Assembly (NCBI GenBank): GCA_905339315.1
Contig: CAJPFL010000036.1
Span: forward strand, 1 to 36,312
Reading direction: 5' to 3'
Length of the DNA: 36,312 nucleotides
From: Rhodocyclaceae bacterium
GTDB taxonomy: Bacteria; Pseudomonadota; Gammaproteobacteria; Burkholderiales; Rhodocyclaceae
Numbering within the stretch: the stretch's first letter is position 1; each line of letters starts with the position of its first letter. Position numbers and translations under genes: made by a program. Shown here piece after piece: positions 25,946 through 35,445 of this stretch. Under the pieces are notes generated by a model. It saw only the letters and a program-made list of their open reading frames with translations, had not been told where the DNA came from and did no database searches.

Positions 25946-27904
25946 ATGGGGCTTGTCCAGCAATTTTCCGCCTATAGCAGCTGGCGCTCGGCAGTATCCG
26001 GGCATCTGCTCAGCCTGCACAACTGGCTTGTCGAGAACGAGCTTGGCGACGCGCAAAGCGAACTGCGGCTGCAGCAGCTGCTGGAGCGCCTGCGCGAAGA
26101 CAAGCTGATCATCGCCTTCGTCGCCGAGTTCTCCCGCGGCAAGTCGGAACTGATCAACGCCATCTTCTTCGGCGACTACGGCAACCGCATCCTGCCCTCG
26201 ACCGCCGGGCGCACCACCATGTGCCCGACCGAACTGCTGTTCGAGGCCGGCAAGCCGCCAGCCATCGAGCTGCTGCCCATCGAGACGCGCTCGACGAATG
26301 CCAGCGTGGCGGAATTCAAGCGTTTCCCCGAGGAATGGCGCGTCGTTGAGCTGGACACCGCCTCGGCCGAGGCCATGCACGCCGCGCTCTCACGCGTAGG
26401 GGAGCAGAAACTCGTCTCGCAGGAACTCGCAGCCAAGCTCGGCTTCGCCATCGATGCCGAGGGCAAGGCGGGCCTCAAGCCGGATGCCGGAGGCCTGGTT
26501 GAAATTCCCTGCTGGCGACACGCCGTCATCAACTTCCCCCACCCCCTGCTCGAGCAGGGGCTGGTCATCCTGGACACGCCGGGCCTCAACGCCATCGGGG
26601 CCGAGCCCGAACTGACGCTCTCGCAGCTCCCCAATGCCCACGCCATTCTTTTCATCCTCGCTGCCGACACCGGGGTGACGCAGTCCGACCTTGCGGTCTG
26701 GCGCGACCACGTCAACGGCGCCCGGACGCGGCAAAAGGGCCGCATCGCCGTCCTCAACAAGATCGACGGGCTGTGGGACGGCATCCGCAGCGAAGCTGAA
26801 ATCGAAGCCGAAATCTCGCGCCAAGTCAAAAGCACGGCGGATACGCTCGAGCTGGATGCCGGCCACATCTTCCCCGTCTCGGCGCAGAAGGGCCTGTTCG
26901 CCAAGATCAGCCGCGACGCTGACCTGCTTGTGAAAAGCCGCCTGCTGGCGCTGGAGCAGGCGCTCACCGCCGAACTGATCCCGGCCAAGCAGGACATCGT
27001 CTGCGACAACACCGAGAGCGAGGCGGCAGACCTCATCGCGCGCACCCGCGCCCTCCTGGAGACACGCCGCAGCGGTGTCGCCGAGCAGCTGGGCGAGCTA
27101 TCGGACCTGCGCGGCAAGAACCAGAGTGTCATCGAATACATGATGCGCAAGGTAAAGAGCGAGAAGGACGAATTCGAGAAGGGCCTGCAGCGCTACTACG
27201 CCGTCCGCAGCGTCTTCTCGCAGCTGACGAACAATCTCTATTCCCATCTCGGCATGGATGCCCTGCGCGAGGAGACGCGCGGCACCCGCGAAGCCATGCT
27301 GGAGGCGCGCTTCACCAAGAGCCTGCGCGATGCCATGAAGAGTTTTTTCCGGCACGTGCGGGCCAACCTCGGCAAGTCAGCCGGAGAGATCAGCGAGATC
27401 ACGAAGATGATGGAAGCCATGTACGAGCGCTTCTCGACGGAACATGGCATGAAGCTGGCGCCGCCGGCGCCTTTCTCGTTGTTGCGCTACGAGAAGGAGA
27501 TCGACCGCCTCGAGCAGGGCTTCAACGCCCATTTCAATACCCTGCTCAACATGGTCACGCACGCCAAGCTCGGCCTGACGCAGCGCTTCTTCGAGACGGT
27601 GGCGATCCAGGTGCGGCGCACCTTCGAACTGATCAACCGGGACGTCGACCACTGGTTGCGCGCCGTCATGGCGCCTCTGGAAACCCAGGTGCGCGAATAC
27701 CAGCTGCAGCTGAAACGCCGGCTTGAAAGCGTCAAGCGGATCCACCAGGCCACCGACACGCTGGAAGACCGCGTGCGCGAGTTGGCGCAGATGCAGGCAA
27801 CGCTGGAGACGCAGCTGGCGGAGTTGAACCGGATTGCCGCAGCGCTGCGATCGACCCTCCATGCGGAGGCGCAGGAAGGCACCGCCCTGTTCCAGGCCGC
27901 CTGA
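25946..27904 (+). CDS. Bacterial dynamin-like GTPase
   Basis: Large GTPase of 652 residues. The P-loop is FVAEFSRGKSELINAIF, with Ala where the motif's first Gly usually stands. A switch threonine region STAGRTTMCPTEL follows. G3 is LDTPGLNA and G4 is LNKIDGLWD. From about residue 350 the protein is helical and charged, with coiled-coil character (SGVAEQLGELSDLRGKNQS and the terminal EDRVRELAQMQATLETQLAEL). I see no clear transmembrane or hydrophobic paddle segment. Bacterial dynamins can remodel membranes or act in stress responses (known of some members); the role here is unknown. It is a single copy without the partner dynamin gene often found beside such proteins. Confidence 0.85.
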   Translation: MGLVQQFSAYSSWRSAVSGHLLSLHNWLVENELGDAQSELRLQQLLERLREDKLIIAFVAEFSRGKSELINAIFFGDYGNRILPSTAGRTTMCPTELLFEAGKPPAIELLPIETRSTNASVAEFKRFPEEWRVVELDTASAEAMHAALSRVGEQKLVSQELAAKLGFAIDAEGKAGLKPDAGGLVEIPCWRHAVINFPHPLLEQGLVILDTPGLNAIGAEPELTLSQLPNAHAILFILAADTGVTQSDLAVWRDHVNGARTRQKGRIAVLNKIDGLWDGIRSEAEIEAEISRQVKSTADTLELDAGHIFPVSAQKGLFAKISRDADLLVKSRLLALEQALTAELIPAKQDIVCDNTESEAADLIARTRALLETRRSGVAEQLGELSDLRGKNQSVIEYMMRKVKSEKDEFEKGLQRYYAVRSVFSQLTNNLYSHLGMDALREETRGTREAMLEARFTKSLRDAMKSFFRHVRANLGKSAGEISEITKMMEAMYERFSTEHGMKLAPPAPFSLLRYEKEIDRLEQGFNAHFNTLLNMVTHAKLGLTQRFFETVAIQVRRTFELINRDVDHWLRAVMAPLETQVREYQLQLKRRLESVKRIHQATDTLEDRVRELAQMQATLETQLAELNRIAAALRSTLHAEAQEGTALFQAA

Positions 27905-27931
27905 ACGGGCAGCCCGCAGGCAGCGCCAGGC

Positions 27932-29218
<1,287 letters not shown>

Positions 29219-29222
29219 GGCC

Positions 29223-30512
29223 TCAGTCCCCGGCGACGATAACCGTGACCAGATGCTCGGGCTTGATGTGACGCTGGAACGCCGCACGTATCTCCGCGAT
29301 CGTCACCGCCTCGATCCTGCGCGGGAAATCGTCGAGGTAGTTGAGCGGCAGGCCGTAGAAGCCGATCACCGCGATATGGTCGAGCAGCTTGCGGTTGCTG
29401 TCGATGCGCAGCGGGAAGCCGTCGGCCAGGTTGCGCCGGGCGGCCTTGAGCTCGTCCTCGCTCGGCCCGCGGGCGAGGAATTCGGCCAGCACCTCCTCGA
29501 CCACCTTGAGCGCGTCACTGGCCTGCTCGCGCTTGGTCTGCAGGCCTATCTGGAAGGGGCCGGGCTGCTGCAACGGCTGAAAGTGGCTGTACACGCTGTA
29601 GGCATAGCCGCGCTTCTCGCGCACTTCCTTCATCAGGCGCGAGACGAAGCCGCCGCCGCCGAGAATGTAGTTGCCGGTCAGCAGCGCATAGTAGTCCGGA
29701 TCGCCGCGGCGTACGGCGGGCAGGCCGAGATGGATGTGTGCCTGGGTGGCCGGATGCTCGACCCGCTGGGTATTGCGCGCCGGCATCGCCGTATCCGGAA
29801 GACCGGCTCCTGCCGGTGCATCCGGCAGGTCCGCCGTCAGGCGCTGGGCAATCGCCTCGGCTTCGGCGCGCCCGAGGTCGCCGATGATCGAGACGACCGC
29901 CCGACGCGCACCGTAGTGCGCGCGGTAAAAGGCCAGCAGGTCGTCGCGGGTGATCTTCTCAACGCTCTCGACCGTCGGCAGGCGGCCGTAGGGATGGCCG
30001 GGGTAGAGCGCGGCAGCAAAGCGCTTGGCGGCAATGCTGCCCGGGCGCGTGTCCGCCTCGCGGATGCCGGCAATGCTGCGGGCCTTTTCCCGCTCGAGCG
30101 CGGCAGCGGGAAACATCGGCTGCTGCAGCACCAGCCGCATCAATTCCAGCGCCGCCTCGCGCTCGCGCGCCGAGGACAGGCTGCGCAGCGAAATGCTGGC
30201 GCGGTCCTGATCGACGCTGCCGCCCAGGCGGGCGCCGATGTCGGCCAGACGGTCGGCAATTTTCTCCTCGTCGAGTTCGCCGGCACCCGTGTCGAGCAGT
30301 CCGTGCGTGAGGCCGGCGAGGCCGGCCTTGTCCTCGGGCGCATAGGCGCCGCCGGCCGCAAAGTCGATCTGGATATCCACGATCGGCACGACGCGACTCT
30401 CGACGAAATAGACCTGCGCACCCGAGGGCGCCGTCCAGTGTTCGATTTTCGCACCGCCCTGGGCCAGCGTCGCGACCATGGCCAGCAGCACGGCCAATAG
30501 CAGTTTCTTCAT
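29223..30512 (-). CDS. M16 peptidase-like protein, non-catalytic partner
   Basis: 429-residue protein with a signal peptide (MKKLLLAVLLAMVATLAQGGA), so predicted periplasmic. It has the two-domain M16 fold but no HxxEH zinc motif: the equivalent place reads THGLLDTGAGE. The C-terminal half retains the substrate-binding Arg/Tyr segment EVREKRGYAYSVYS and the Gly-rich LGGGGFVSRL. This matches the non-catalytic subunits that pair with an active M16 protein, here the gene immediately upstream. GGAG precedes the ATG at 30510-30512. It probably forms a heterodimer with that protein. Confidence 0.92.
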   Translation of the reverse strand: MKKLLLAVLLAMVATLAQGGAKIEHWTAPSGAQVYFVESRVVPIVDIQIDFAAGGAYAPEDKAGLAGLTHGLLDTGAGELDEEKIADRLADIGARLGGSVDQDRASISLRSLSSAREREAALELMRLVLQQPMFPAAALEREKARSIAGIREADTRPGSIAAKRFAAALYPGHPYGRLPTVESVEKITRDDLLAFYRAHYGARRAVVSIIGDLGRAEAEAIAQRLTADLPDAPAGAGLPDTAMPARNTQRVEHPATQAHIHLGLPAVRRGDPDYYALLTGNYILGGGGFVSRLMKEVREKRGYAYSVYSHFQPLQQPGPFQIGLQTKREQASDALKVVEEVLAEFLARGPSEDELKAARRNLADGFPLRIDSNRKLLDHIAVIGFYGLPLNYLDDFPRRIEAVTIAEIRAAFQRHIKPEHLVTVIVAGD

Positions 30513-30528
30513 GGGAGCTCCGTTCAGT

Positions 30529-31899
30529 TCAGTGCCGTGCCGTAGGGACTGACTTTTGCGCCGCCCCGCTCGGCGACGGCTGCGGCAGCGGCTGCGGATC
30601 GAGCACGGCGACGGTGAGCGTGGCATCGCCGAAATACTTCCGCGCCACCGCCTGCACTTCCTCTGCCGTCACGCTGCGGATCTTGTCCAGCAGGGTGTCG
30701 ATGTCGCGCCAGCGGATGCCGGCCGCCTCGAGGCGGCCAATCTCCAGGGCCTGCGCCATCATGGAGTCGCGCTTGTAGACCTGCGCCGCGATGGTCTGCG
30801 TCTTGACGCGTTCGAGTTCCCCGGCGCTGACGCCCTCGTTCGCCACGCGGGCAATCTCGGCGCGCAGCGCCGCTTCCAGATCATTCACCGTCCTGCCCTC
30901 GGCGGGCGTGCCGGCGACGCTGAACAGCGCCTCGCCGCGCACGGTGGCATCGTAGCCGGCGCCGGCCGAGACAGCCACCCGCGTGCCGCGCACCAGGTTG
31001 CGTGCAAAACGTGCGCCCTCGTGCCCGTCGAGCACGGCGGCGAGTACTTCCAGGGCGTAGGGCTCGCGCTCCTTGTTCAGGTCCCGCAGCGCGGGCACCT
31101 TCCAGACCATGGAAAGGTAAGGCAGCTTGGCCGGCGCCTTGACGACCAGGCGCTTGATGCCGACCTGCGCCGGCTCGAGCTGCGGCTTGCGGCCGGGCAG
31201 GGCGCGGGAAGGAATCCTGCCGTAATGCCTTTCGGCAAGGCGGAAAACCGCATCCTTGTCCACGTCGCCGATGACGATCACGTAAGCGTTGTTCGGCGCA
31301 TACCAGCGGCGGTACCAGTCGCGCGCATCCGCCGCCGTCATGTTCTCCAGATCATTCATCCAACCGATGATCGGCCGCCGGTAGGGGTGCGCCTGGAAGG
31401 CGGCGGCCATCTGCTTCTCGTGCACCTGGGCCTGCGGATTGTCCTCGGTGCGCAACCGGCGCTCCTCCATGACGACCCTGATCTCCTGCTCGAATTCCTT
31501 CGCATCGAGCACCAGGTTCGCCATGCGGTCGGCCTCCAGGGACATCATCTCGCCCAGGCGGGCGCTCGGCACCTGCTGAAAATAGGCGGTGTAGTCGAGG
31601 CTGGTAAAGGCATTGTCGCGGCCGCCGGCAGCGGCGACGCGCTTGTTGAACTCGCCCTGCTTGAGGGTCTTCGTACCCTTGAACATCATGTGCTCCAGCA
31701 CATGAGCGACGCCGGAAGTGCCGTCCACCTCGTCCATGCTGCCGGCGCGGTACCACACCATGTGCACCACGGTCGGGGCACGGCGGTCTTCCTGGACGAT
31801 GACGCGCAGGCCATTGGCCAGGGTTTTCTCGTGGGGATTCGCCAGCGCCGTCGCCGCCGACAGGAGCAGTGCCGCCGCAAACAACAGTCTTCTCGTCAT
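30529..31899 (-). CDS. M16 zinc metallopeptidase, catalytic subunit
   Basis: 456 residues with a signal peptide ending ATALA, so a periplasmic peptidase of the pitrilysin/processing-peptidase family. The inverted zinc motif is HVLEH (H66, E69, H70), followed by the distal glutamate region EFEQEIRVVMEERR. NAYVIVIGDVD and the second-domain GYDATVRGEALFSV follow. The start is the ATG at 31897-31899. It is divergent from ftsY and lies 16 bases before its non-catalytic partner. The substrate is unknown; similar pairs may degrade or mature periplasmic peptides. Confidence 0.94.
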   Translation of the reverse strand: MTRRLLFAAALLLSAATALANPHEKTLANGLRVIVQEDRRAPTVVHMVWYRAGSMDEVDGTSGVAHVLEHMMFKGTKTLKQGEFNKRVAAAGGRDNAFTSLDYTAYFQQVPSARLGEMMSLEADRMANLVLDAKEFEQEIRVVMEERRLRTEDNPQAQVHEKQMAAAFQAHPYRRPIIGWMNDLENMTAADARDWYRRWYAPNNAYVIVIGDVDKDAVFRLAERHYGRIPSRALPGRKPQLEPAQVGIKRLVVKAPAKLPYLSMVWKVPALRDLNKEREPYALEVLAAVLDGHEGARFARNLVRGTRVAVSAGAGYDATVRGEALFSVAGTPAEGRTVNDLEAALRAEIARVANEGVSAGELERVKTQTIAAQVYKRDSMMAQALEIGRLEAAGIRWRDIDTLLDKIRSVTAEEVQAVARKYFGDATLTVAVLDPQPLPQPSPSGAAQKSVPTARH

Positions 31900-31916
31900 G
31901 GGGATTTGTCCGCTTC

Positions 31917-31925
31917 TGCTAAAAT
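31917..31925 (+). promoter_or_regulatory. Extended -10 element upstream of ftsY
   Basis: TGCTAAAAT matches an extended -10 (TGnTAnnnT) in the 83-base gap between the divergent M16 and ftsY genes. No good -35 is present, as expected for extended -10 promoters. The leader would be about 50 bases. The same nine bases recur upstream of rpoH at 34546-34554. Confidence 0.4.
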
Positions 31926-31982
31926 CGTTTTTGCCATTTTCGCACGGGGATCGGCCCCGTGCCGATTCAGACTGGCTTATCC

Positions 31983-32924
31983 ATGTTTGGTTTCCTGAAG
32001 AAGTCCGAGAGCCCCGCTGGGGCACGCCCCTCCTGGAGCGAGCGCCTCAAGGCCGGCCTCTCGCGCACGCGCGCCCAGCTCGGCGGCCTGTTCGGCCGCC
32101 GCATCGACGAGGAGATGCTGGAGGAACTGGAAACCACCCTGCTCATGGCCGACGTCGGCGTCGAGGCGACGCAATACCTGCTCGATGAGCTGAAAGCCGC
32201 CGTCGGGCGCGGGAAGCTGGAAACGGGCGAGCAGCTTCAGCGCGCCCTGGGCGACATCCTGCTGAAACTGCTTGCGCCGCTGGAGCAGCCGCTCGACGTT
32301 TCCGCGCACAGGCCCTTCATCATCATGATCGCCGGCGTGAACGGCTCGGGCAAGACGACTTCCATCGGCAAGCTGGCAAAGCACTTCCAGGCCCAGGGCA
32401 AGTCCGTCCTGCTCGCCGCCGGCGACACCTTCCGTGCCGCCGCACGCGAGCAGCTGGCGGTGTGGGGAGAGCGGAATGGCATTGCCGTCATCGCCCAGGA
32501 ATCGGGCGACGCCGCTGCCGTCATCTACGACGCAGTGAATGCCGCCAGGGCGCGCGGCGTCGACGTGGTGCTGGCGGACACCGCCGGCCGTCTGCCAACC
32601 CAGCTGCACCTGATGGAGGAAATCGCCAAGGTCAGGCGCGTCATCGCCAAGGCCGAGCCGACGGCGCCGCACGAGGTGCTGCTGGTGCTGGACGCCAACA
32701 TCGGCCAGAACGCGCTCGCGCAAGTCAAGGCCTTCGATGCGGCCATCGGCGTCACCGGCCTCGTCGTCACCAAGCTGGACGGCACCGCCAAGGGCGGCGT
32801 CATCGCCGCCATTGCACGACAGCAACCGAAGCCCTTGCGCTTCATCGGCGTCGGCGAAGGCATCGACGACCTCCAGCCTTTCTCGGCACGCGAATTCGTC
32901 GACGCGCTCTTCGGCAAGGCATGA
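31983..32924 (+). CDS. ftsY: Signal recognition particle receptor FtsY
   Basis: SRP-type GTPase at the inner membrane that receives ribosome-nascent chain complexes. It has 313 residues. The N domain is helical (RIDEEMLEELETTLLMADVGV). The G domain has G1 GVNGSGKTTSIGKLA, DTFRAAAREQL, G3 DTAGRLPTQ, G4 TKLDGTAKGG and the closing GVGEGIDDLQPF. The long acidic A domain of E. coli FtsY (497 residues) is absent; only about 25 residues with a basic MFGFLKK start precede the N domain. The stop codon overlaps the ftsE start (ATGA). Confidence 0.98.
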   Translation: MFGFLKKSESPAGARPSWSERLKAGLSRTRAQLGGLFGRRIDEEMLEELETTLLMADVGVEATQYLLDELKAAVGRGKLETGEQLQRALGDILLKLLAPLEQPLDVSAHRPFIIMIAGVNGSGKTTSIGKLAKHFQAQGKSVLLAAGDTFRAAAREQLAVWGERNGIAVIAQESGDAAAVIYDAVNAARARGVDVVLADTAGRLPTQLHLMEEIAKVRRVIAKAEPTAPHEVLLVLDANIGQNALAQVKAFDAAIGVTGLVVTKLDGTAKGGVIAAIARQQPKPLRFIGVGEGIDDLQPFSAREFVDALFGKA

Positions 32925-33574
32925 TCCATTTCGACCAGGTCGGCAAACGCTTCCCGGGCGGCATAGCCGCCCTGGCGGATCTGACTTTCACCGTCGAGTC
33001 CGGCGAGATGGTAATCCTCTCCGGCCACTCCGGCGCCGGCAAGAGCACATTGCTCAAGCTCATCCCCGCCATCGAGCGGCCGACGCAGGGTTCGGTTGTC
33101 GTCAACGGCCAGAATGTCGCCGCACTCAAGCGCGCCGCCGTGCCGTATCTGCGCCGCAACCTCGGCATGATCTTTCAGGACCAGAAGCTGCTCTACGACC
33201 GCAGCGCCTTCGACAACGTCGCGCTGCCGCTGGCCATCGCCGGCGTGGCCGTGCGCGATGCCGGCCGGCGCGTGCGCGCCGCCCTCGACAAGGTCGGCCT
33301 GCTCGACCGCGAGAAGGCGATGCCGGTGGCGCTCTCCGGCGGCGAGCAGCAGCGCCTGGCCATCGCCCGTGCGGTGGTGGCGCGGCCGGCGATTCTCATC
33401 GCCGACGAACCGACCGCCCATCTCGACGACGACACCGCGCGCGACATCGCCGCGATGTTCCATGCCTTCAACCAGGTCGGCGTCACGGTGCTGGTGGCCA
33501 CCCACCACGAAGCCCTGTTCGCACCCTACATGACCCGGCGCATCACGCTCTCGCACGGGAGGCTGCTGCCATGA
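32921..33574 (+). CDS. ftsE: Cell division ATP-binding protein FtsE
   Basis: ABC ATPase of 217 residues that with FtsX controls peptidoglycan amidases at the septum. Walker A is SGHSGAGKST, the Q-loop is MIFQDQKLL, the signature is LSGGEQQR, Walker B is ILIADEPTAHLD, and the switch His is in VATHH. The D-loop reads TAHLD where most FtsE proteins have TGNLD. The gene overlaps ftsY at its start and ftsX at its end, both as ATGA, so the three are translationally coupled. Confidence 0.97.
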   Translation: MIHFDQVGKRFPGGIAALADLTFTVESGEMVILSGHSGAGKSTLLKLIPAIERPTQGSVVVNGQNVAALKRAAVPYLRRNLGMIFQDQKLLYDRSAFDNVALPLAIAGVAVRDAGRRVRAALDKVGLLDREKAMPVALSGGEQQRLAIARAVVARPAILIADEPTAHLDDDTARDIAAMFHAFNQVGVTVLVATHHEALFAPYMTRRITLSHGRLLP

Positions 33575-34467
33575 AGGGCTGGCTGCTGCATCACAAGCAA
33601 GCTTCATCCCAGGCACTGCGTCGCCTGGCCGGCACGCCACTCAACACCCTGCTCGGCGCCCTGGTGCTCGGCATCGCCCTGGCCCTGCCCGCCGCTGGAG
33701 AGATGCTGCTCGCCAATTTCCTGCGCCTGGCGCAGCGCGTCGCCGCCAAGCCGCAGATCTCCGTGTTCATGGCGCTCGATGCGGCGAAAGTGGAGGTCGC
33801 CGAGATCGAGTCGCTGCTCAGGAAGCATCCGCAGACGCGCGAGGTGCGCCTGGTGCAGCGCGAGGACACGCTGAAACGATTCAAGGAAAGCGAAGGCCTG
33901 GCCGAAGTGCTCGAAAGCCTGCCGCGCAACCCGTTCCCCGACGCTTTCGTCGTCGTGCCGCGCGACGAATCGCCCGCGGGACTGGAGGCGATGCGCGCCG
34001 ATTTCGCGAAATACCGGCGCGTCGAGCACGTGCAGCTGGATTCCGCCTGGGTCAAGAAACTCGATGCCCTGCTCCGGCTGGCCCGTCTGGCAGTCACCCT
34101 TCTGGCGGCAGTGCTTGGCGTAGCCCTGGTCGCCGTCACATTCAACACCATCCGCCTGCAGATCCTGACGCAGCAGGAAGAGATCGAAGTCAGCCGCCTG
34201 CTCGGCGCCACCGACGCCTTCATCCGCCGACCTTTTTATTATTTTGGCGCCCTGCAGGGACTGGCCGGCGGCCTGGTGGCCTGGAGCACCGTCCTCATTG
34301 CCACGCTTCTGCTGCGCGGGCCGGTTGCGGATCTGGCTGCCCTCTATGGCATCGAGTTCGCACTGCACATCCTGCCGCTTGCCGATTCCGTCGTGCTGTT
34401 CGGTCTGGCCGCCTTGTTGGGCTGGGCAGGAGCCTGGCTTTCCCTTACCCGCCACCTTCGAAACTGA
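33571..34467 (+). CDS. ftsX: Cell division protein FtsX
   Basis: Integral inner-membrane partner of FtsE, 298 residues. There are four hydrophobic segments: about 25-45, 170-192, 222-248 and 270-292. A periplasmic domain between the first two contains ISVFMALDAAKVEVAEIESLLRKHPQTREV and the family pattern LPRNPFPDAFVV. The cytosolic loop EEIEVSRLLGATDAFIRRPF is the conserved FtsX coupling motif. The ATG overlaps the ftsE stop codon. No T-run terminator follows; the inverted repeat at 34490-34506 lies between it and rpoH. Confidence 0.97.
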   Translation: MKGWLLHHKQASSQALRRLAGTPLNTLLGALVLGIALALPAAGEMLLANFLRLAQRVAAKPQISVFMALDAAKVEVAEIESLLRKHPQTREVRLVQREDTLKRFKESEGLAEVLESLPRNPFPDAFVVVPRDESPAGLEAMRADFAKYRRVEHVQLDSAWVKKLDALLRLARLAVTLLAAVLGVALVAVTFNTIRLQILTQQEEIEVSRLLGATDAFIRRPFYYFGALQGLAGGLVAWSTVLIATLLLRGPVADLAALYGIEFALHILPLADSVVLFGLAALLGWAGAWLSLTRHLRN

Positions 34468-34489
34468 TTATTCAAGGTAAATCAATGCG

Positions 34490-34506
34490 TTGAAGAACGT
34501 CTTCAA
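34490..34506. repeat. Inverted repeat between ftsX and rpoH
   Basis: TTGAAGA (34490-34496) and TCTTCAA (34500-34506) are perfect complements around ACG, 22 bases after the ftsX stop codon and 18 bases before the CIRCE element. No T-run follows on the plus strand. It may be a second operator or a weak hairpin. Confidence 0.4.
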
Positions 34507-34524
34507 GGGGAACTTTCCACTCCA

Positions 34525-34551
34525 TTAGCACTCTCTTACTTAGAGTGCTAA
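34525..34551 (+). promoter_or_regulatory. CIRCE operator (HrcA site) upstream of rpoH
   Basis: TTAGCACTC (34525-34533), nine spacer bases and GAGTGCTAA (34543-34551) are a perfect match to the CIRCE consensus in both arms. HrcA binds this element and represses heat-shock genes until it is inactivated by stress or lack of GroEL (known). Here the right arm runs into the -10 of the predicted rpoH promoter, so bound HrcA should block RNA polymerase. Confidence 0.96.
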
Positions 34552-34554
34552 AAT
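34525..34554 (+). promoter_or_regulatory. Predicted rpoH promoter overlapping CIRCE
   Basis: TGCTAAAAT (34546-34554) is an extended -10. TTAGCA (34525-34530) stands 18 bases upstream as a moderate -35. Transcription would start near 34561, almost on the ribosome site GGAGGTGA (34561-34568), giving a leader of only about 14 bases. A different upstream promoter cannot be excluded. Confidence 0.5.
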
Positions 34555-34574
34555 GATCATGGAGGTGAAATCTT

Positions 34575-35429
34575 ATGACGCATGCTCTCAAACTGCCGGT
34601 CCCCTTAGCCGTTGGCAATCTGGAAAGCTATATCCAGGCAGCCAACCGTTTCCCGCTGCTCACTGAAACAGAGGAAGTCGATCTGGCGCGGCGGTTTCGC
34701 CGGGATGGCGACCTCGAGGCGGCGCGCGGATTGGTACTGTCGCATCTGCGGCTGGTGGTATCGGTGGCGCGCGGCTATCTGGGCTACGGCCTGCCCCACG
34801 CCGACCTGATCCAGGAAGGCAACGTCGGCCTGATGAAGGCCGTCAAGCGCTACGATCCCGAGCGCGGCGTCAGGCTGGTGTCGTTCGCCATCCACTGGAT
34901 CAAGGCGGAGATACACGAATACATCCTGCGCAACTGGCGCCTGGTGAAGATCGCCACCACCAAGGCACAACGGAAGCTGTTCTTCAACCTGCGCAGCATG
35001 AAGCAGGGCCTGAACACCATGAGCGGCGAGGAAGTCGGCGCCATGGCGAAGCAGCTCGGCGTGAAGCCCGAGGAAGTGCGCGAGATGGAAACGCGCCTGT
35101 CCGGCCGCGACATCGCCATGGAGAGCGGTACCGAGGACGAGGAAGAAACCTACGCGCCGATCGCCTACCTGGCCGATCCGGCCGAAGAGCCTTCCGAAGC
35201 GCTGGCCAACCGCGAAATGGAACGCCTGCAGGACGAGGGCCTGAAGCAGGCCTTGGCGAATCTCGACGCGCGCAGCCGCCGCATCATCGAGCGGCGCTGG
35301 CTGGCCGAGGGTGAGGCGGCGACGCTGCATGAACTGGCCGAGGAGTATGGCGTGTCCGCGGAGCGCATACGCCAGATCGAGGCCAAGGCCATGCAAAGAA
35401 TGAAGGGGATGCTGGCACACGCCGCCTGA
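34575..35429 (+). CDS. rpoH: Heat-shock sigma factor RpoH (sigma-32)
   Basis: Alternative sigma factor for chaperone and protease genes, 284 residues. Region 2 contains HLRLVVSVARGYLGYGLPHADLIQEGNVGLMKAVKRYDPERGVRLVSFAIHWIKAEIHEYI. The RpoH box QRKLFFNLR, which separates it from other group 3 sigma factors and from RpoD, is present. Region 4 ends with the helix-turn-helix TLHELAEEYGVSAERIRQIEAKAM. The start has a near-perfect GGAGGTGA. The CIRCE element upstream indicates HrcA control in addition to the usual post-translational control of sigma-32 by chaperones and FtsH. A strong terminator follows. Confidence 0.98.
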   Translation: MTHALKLPVPLAVGNLESYIQAANRFPLLTETEEVDLARRFRRDGDLEAARGLVLSHLRLVVSVARGYLGYGLPHADLIQEGNVGLMKAVKRYDPERGVRLVSFAIHWIKAEIHEYILRNWRLVKIATTKAQRKLFFNLRSMKQGLNTMSGEEVGAMAKQLGVKPEEVREMETRLSGRDIAMESGTEDEEETYAPIAYLADPAEEPSEALANREMERLQDEGLKQALANLDARSRRIIERRWLAEGEAATLHELAEEYGVSAERIRQIEAKAMQRMKGMLAHAA

Positions 35430-35445
35430 ACCAGCCGGAAAAGGC

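Noticed and set aside
30556-31998. A long open frame on the plus strand opposite the catalytic M16 gene
   Set aside because: The minus strand carries the signal peptide and HxxEH motif. The opposite frame has no domain and overlaps the gene completely.
34480-34515. Possible sigma-32 promoter near CTTCAAGGGG
   Set aside because: The -35-like and -10-like parts do not fit CTTGAA and CCCCAT with proper spacing on either strand.
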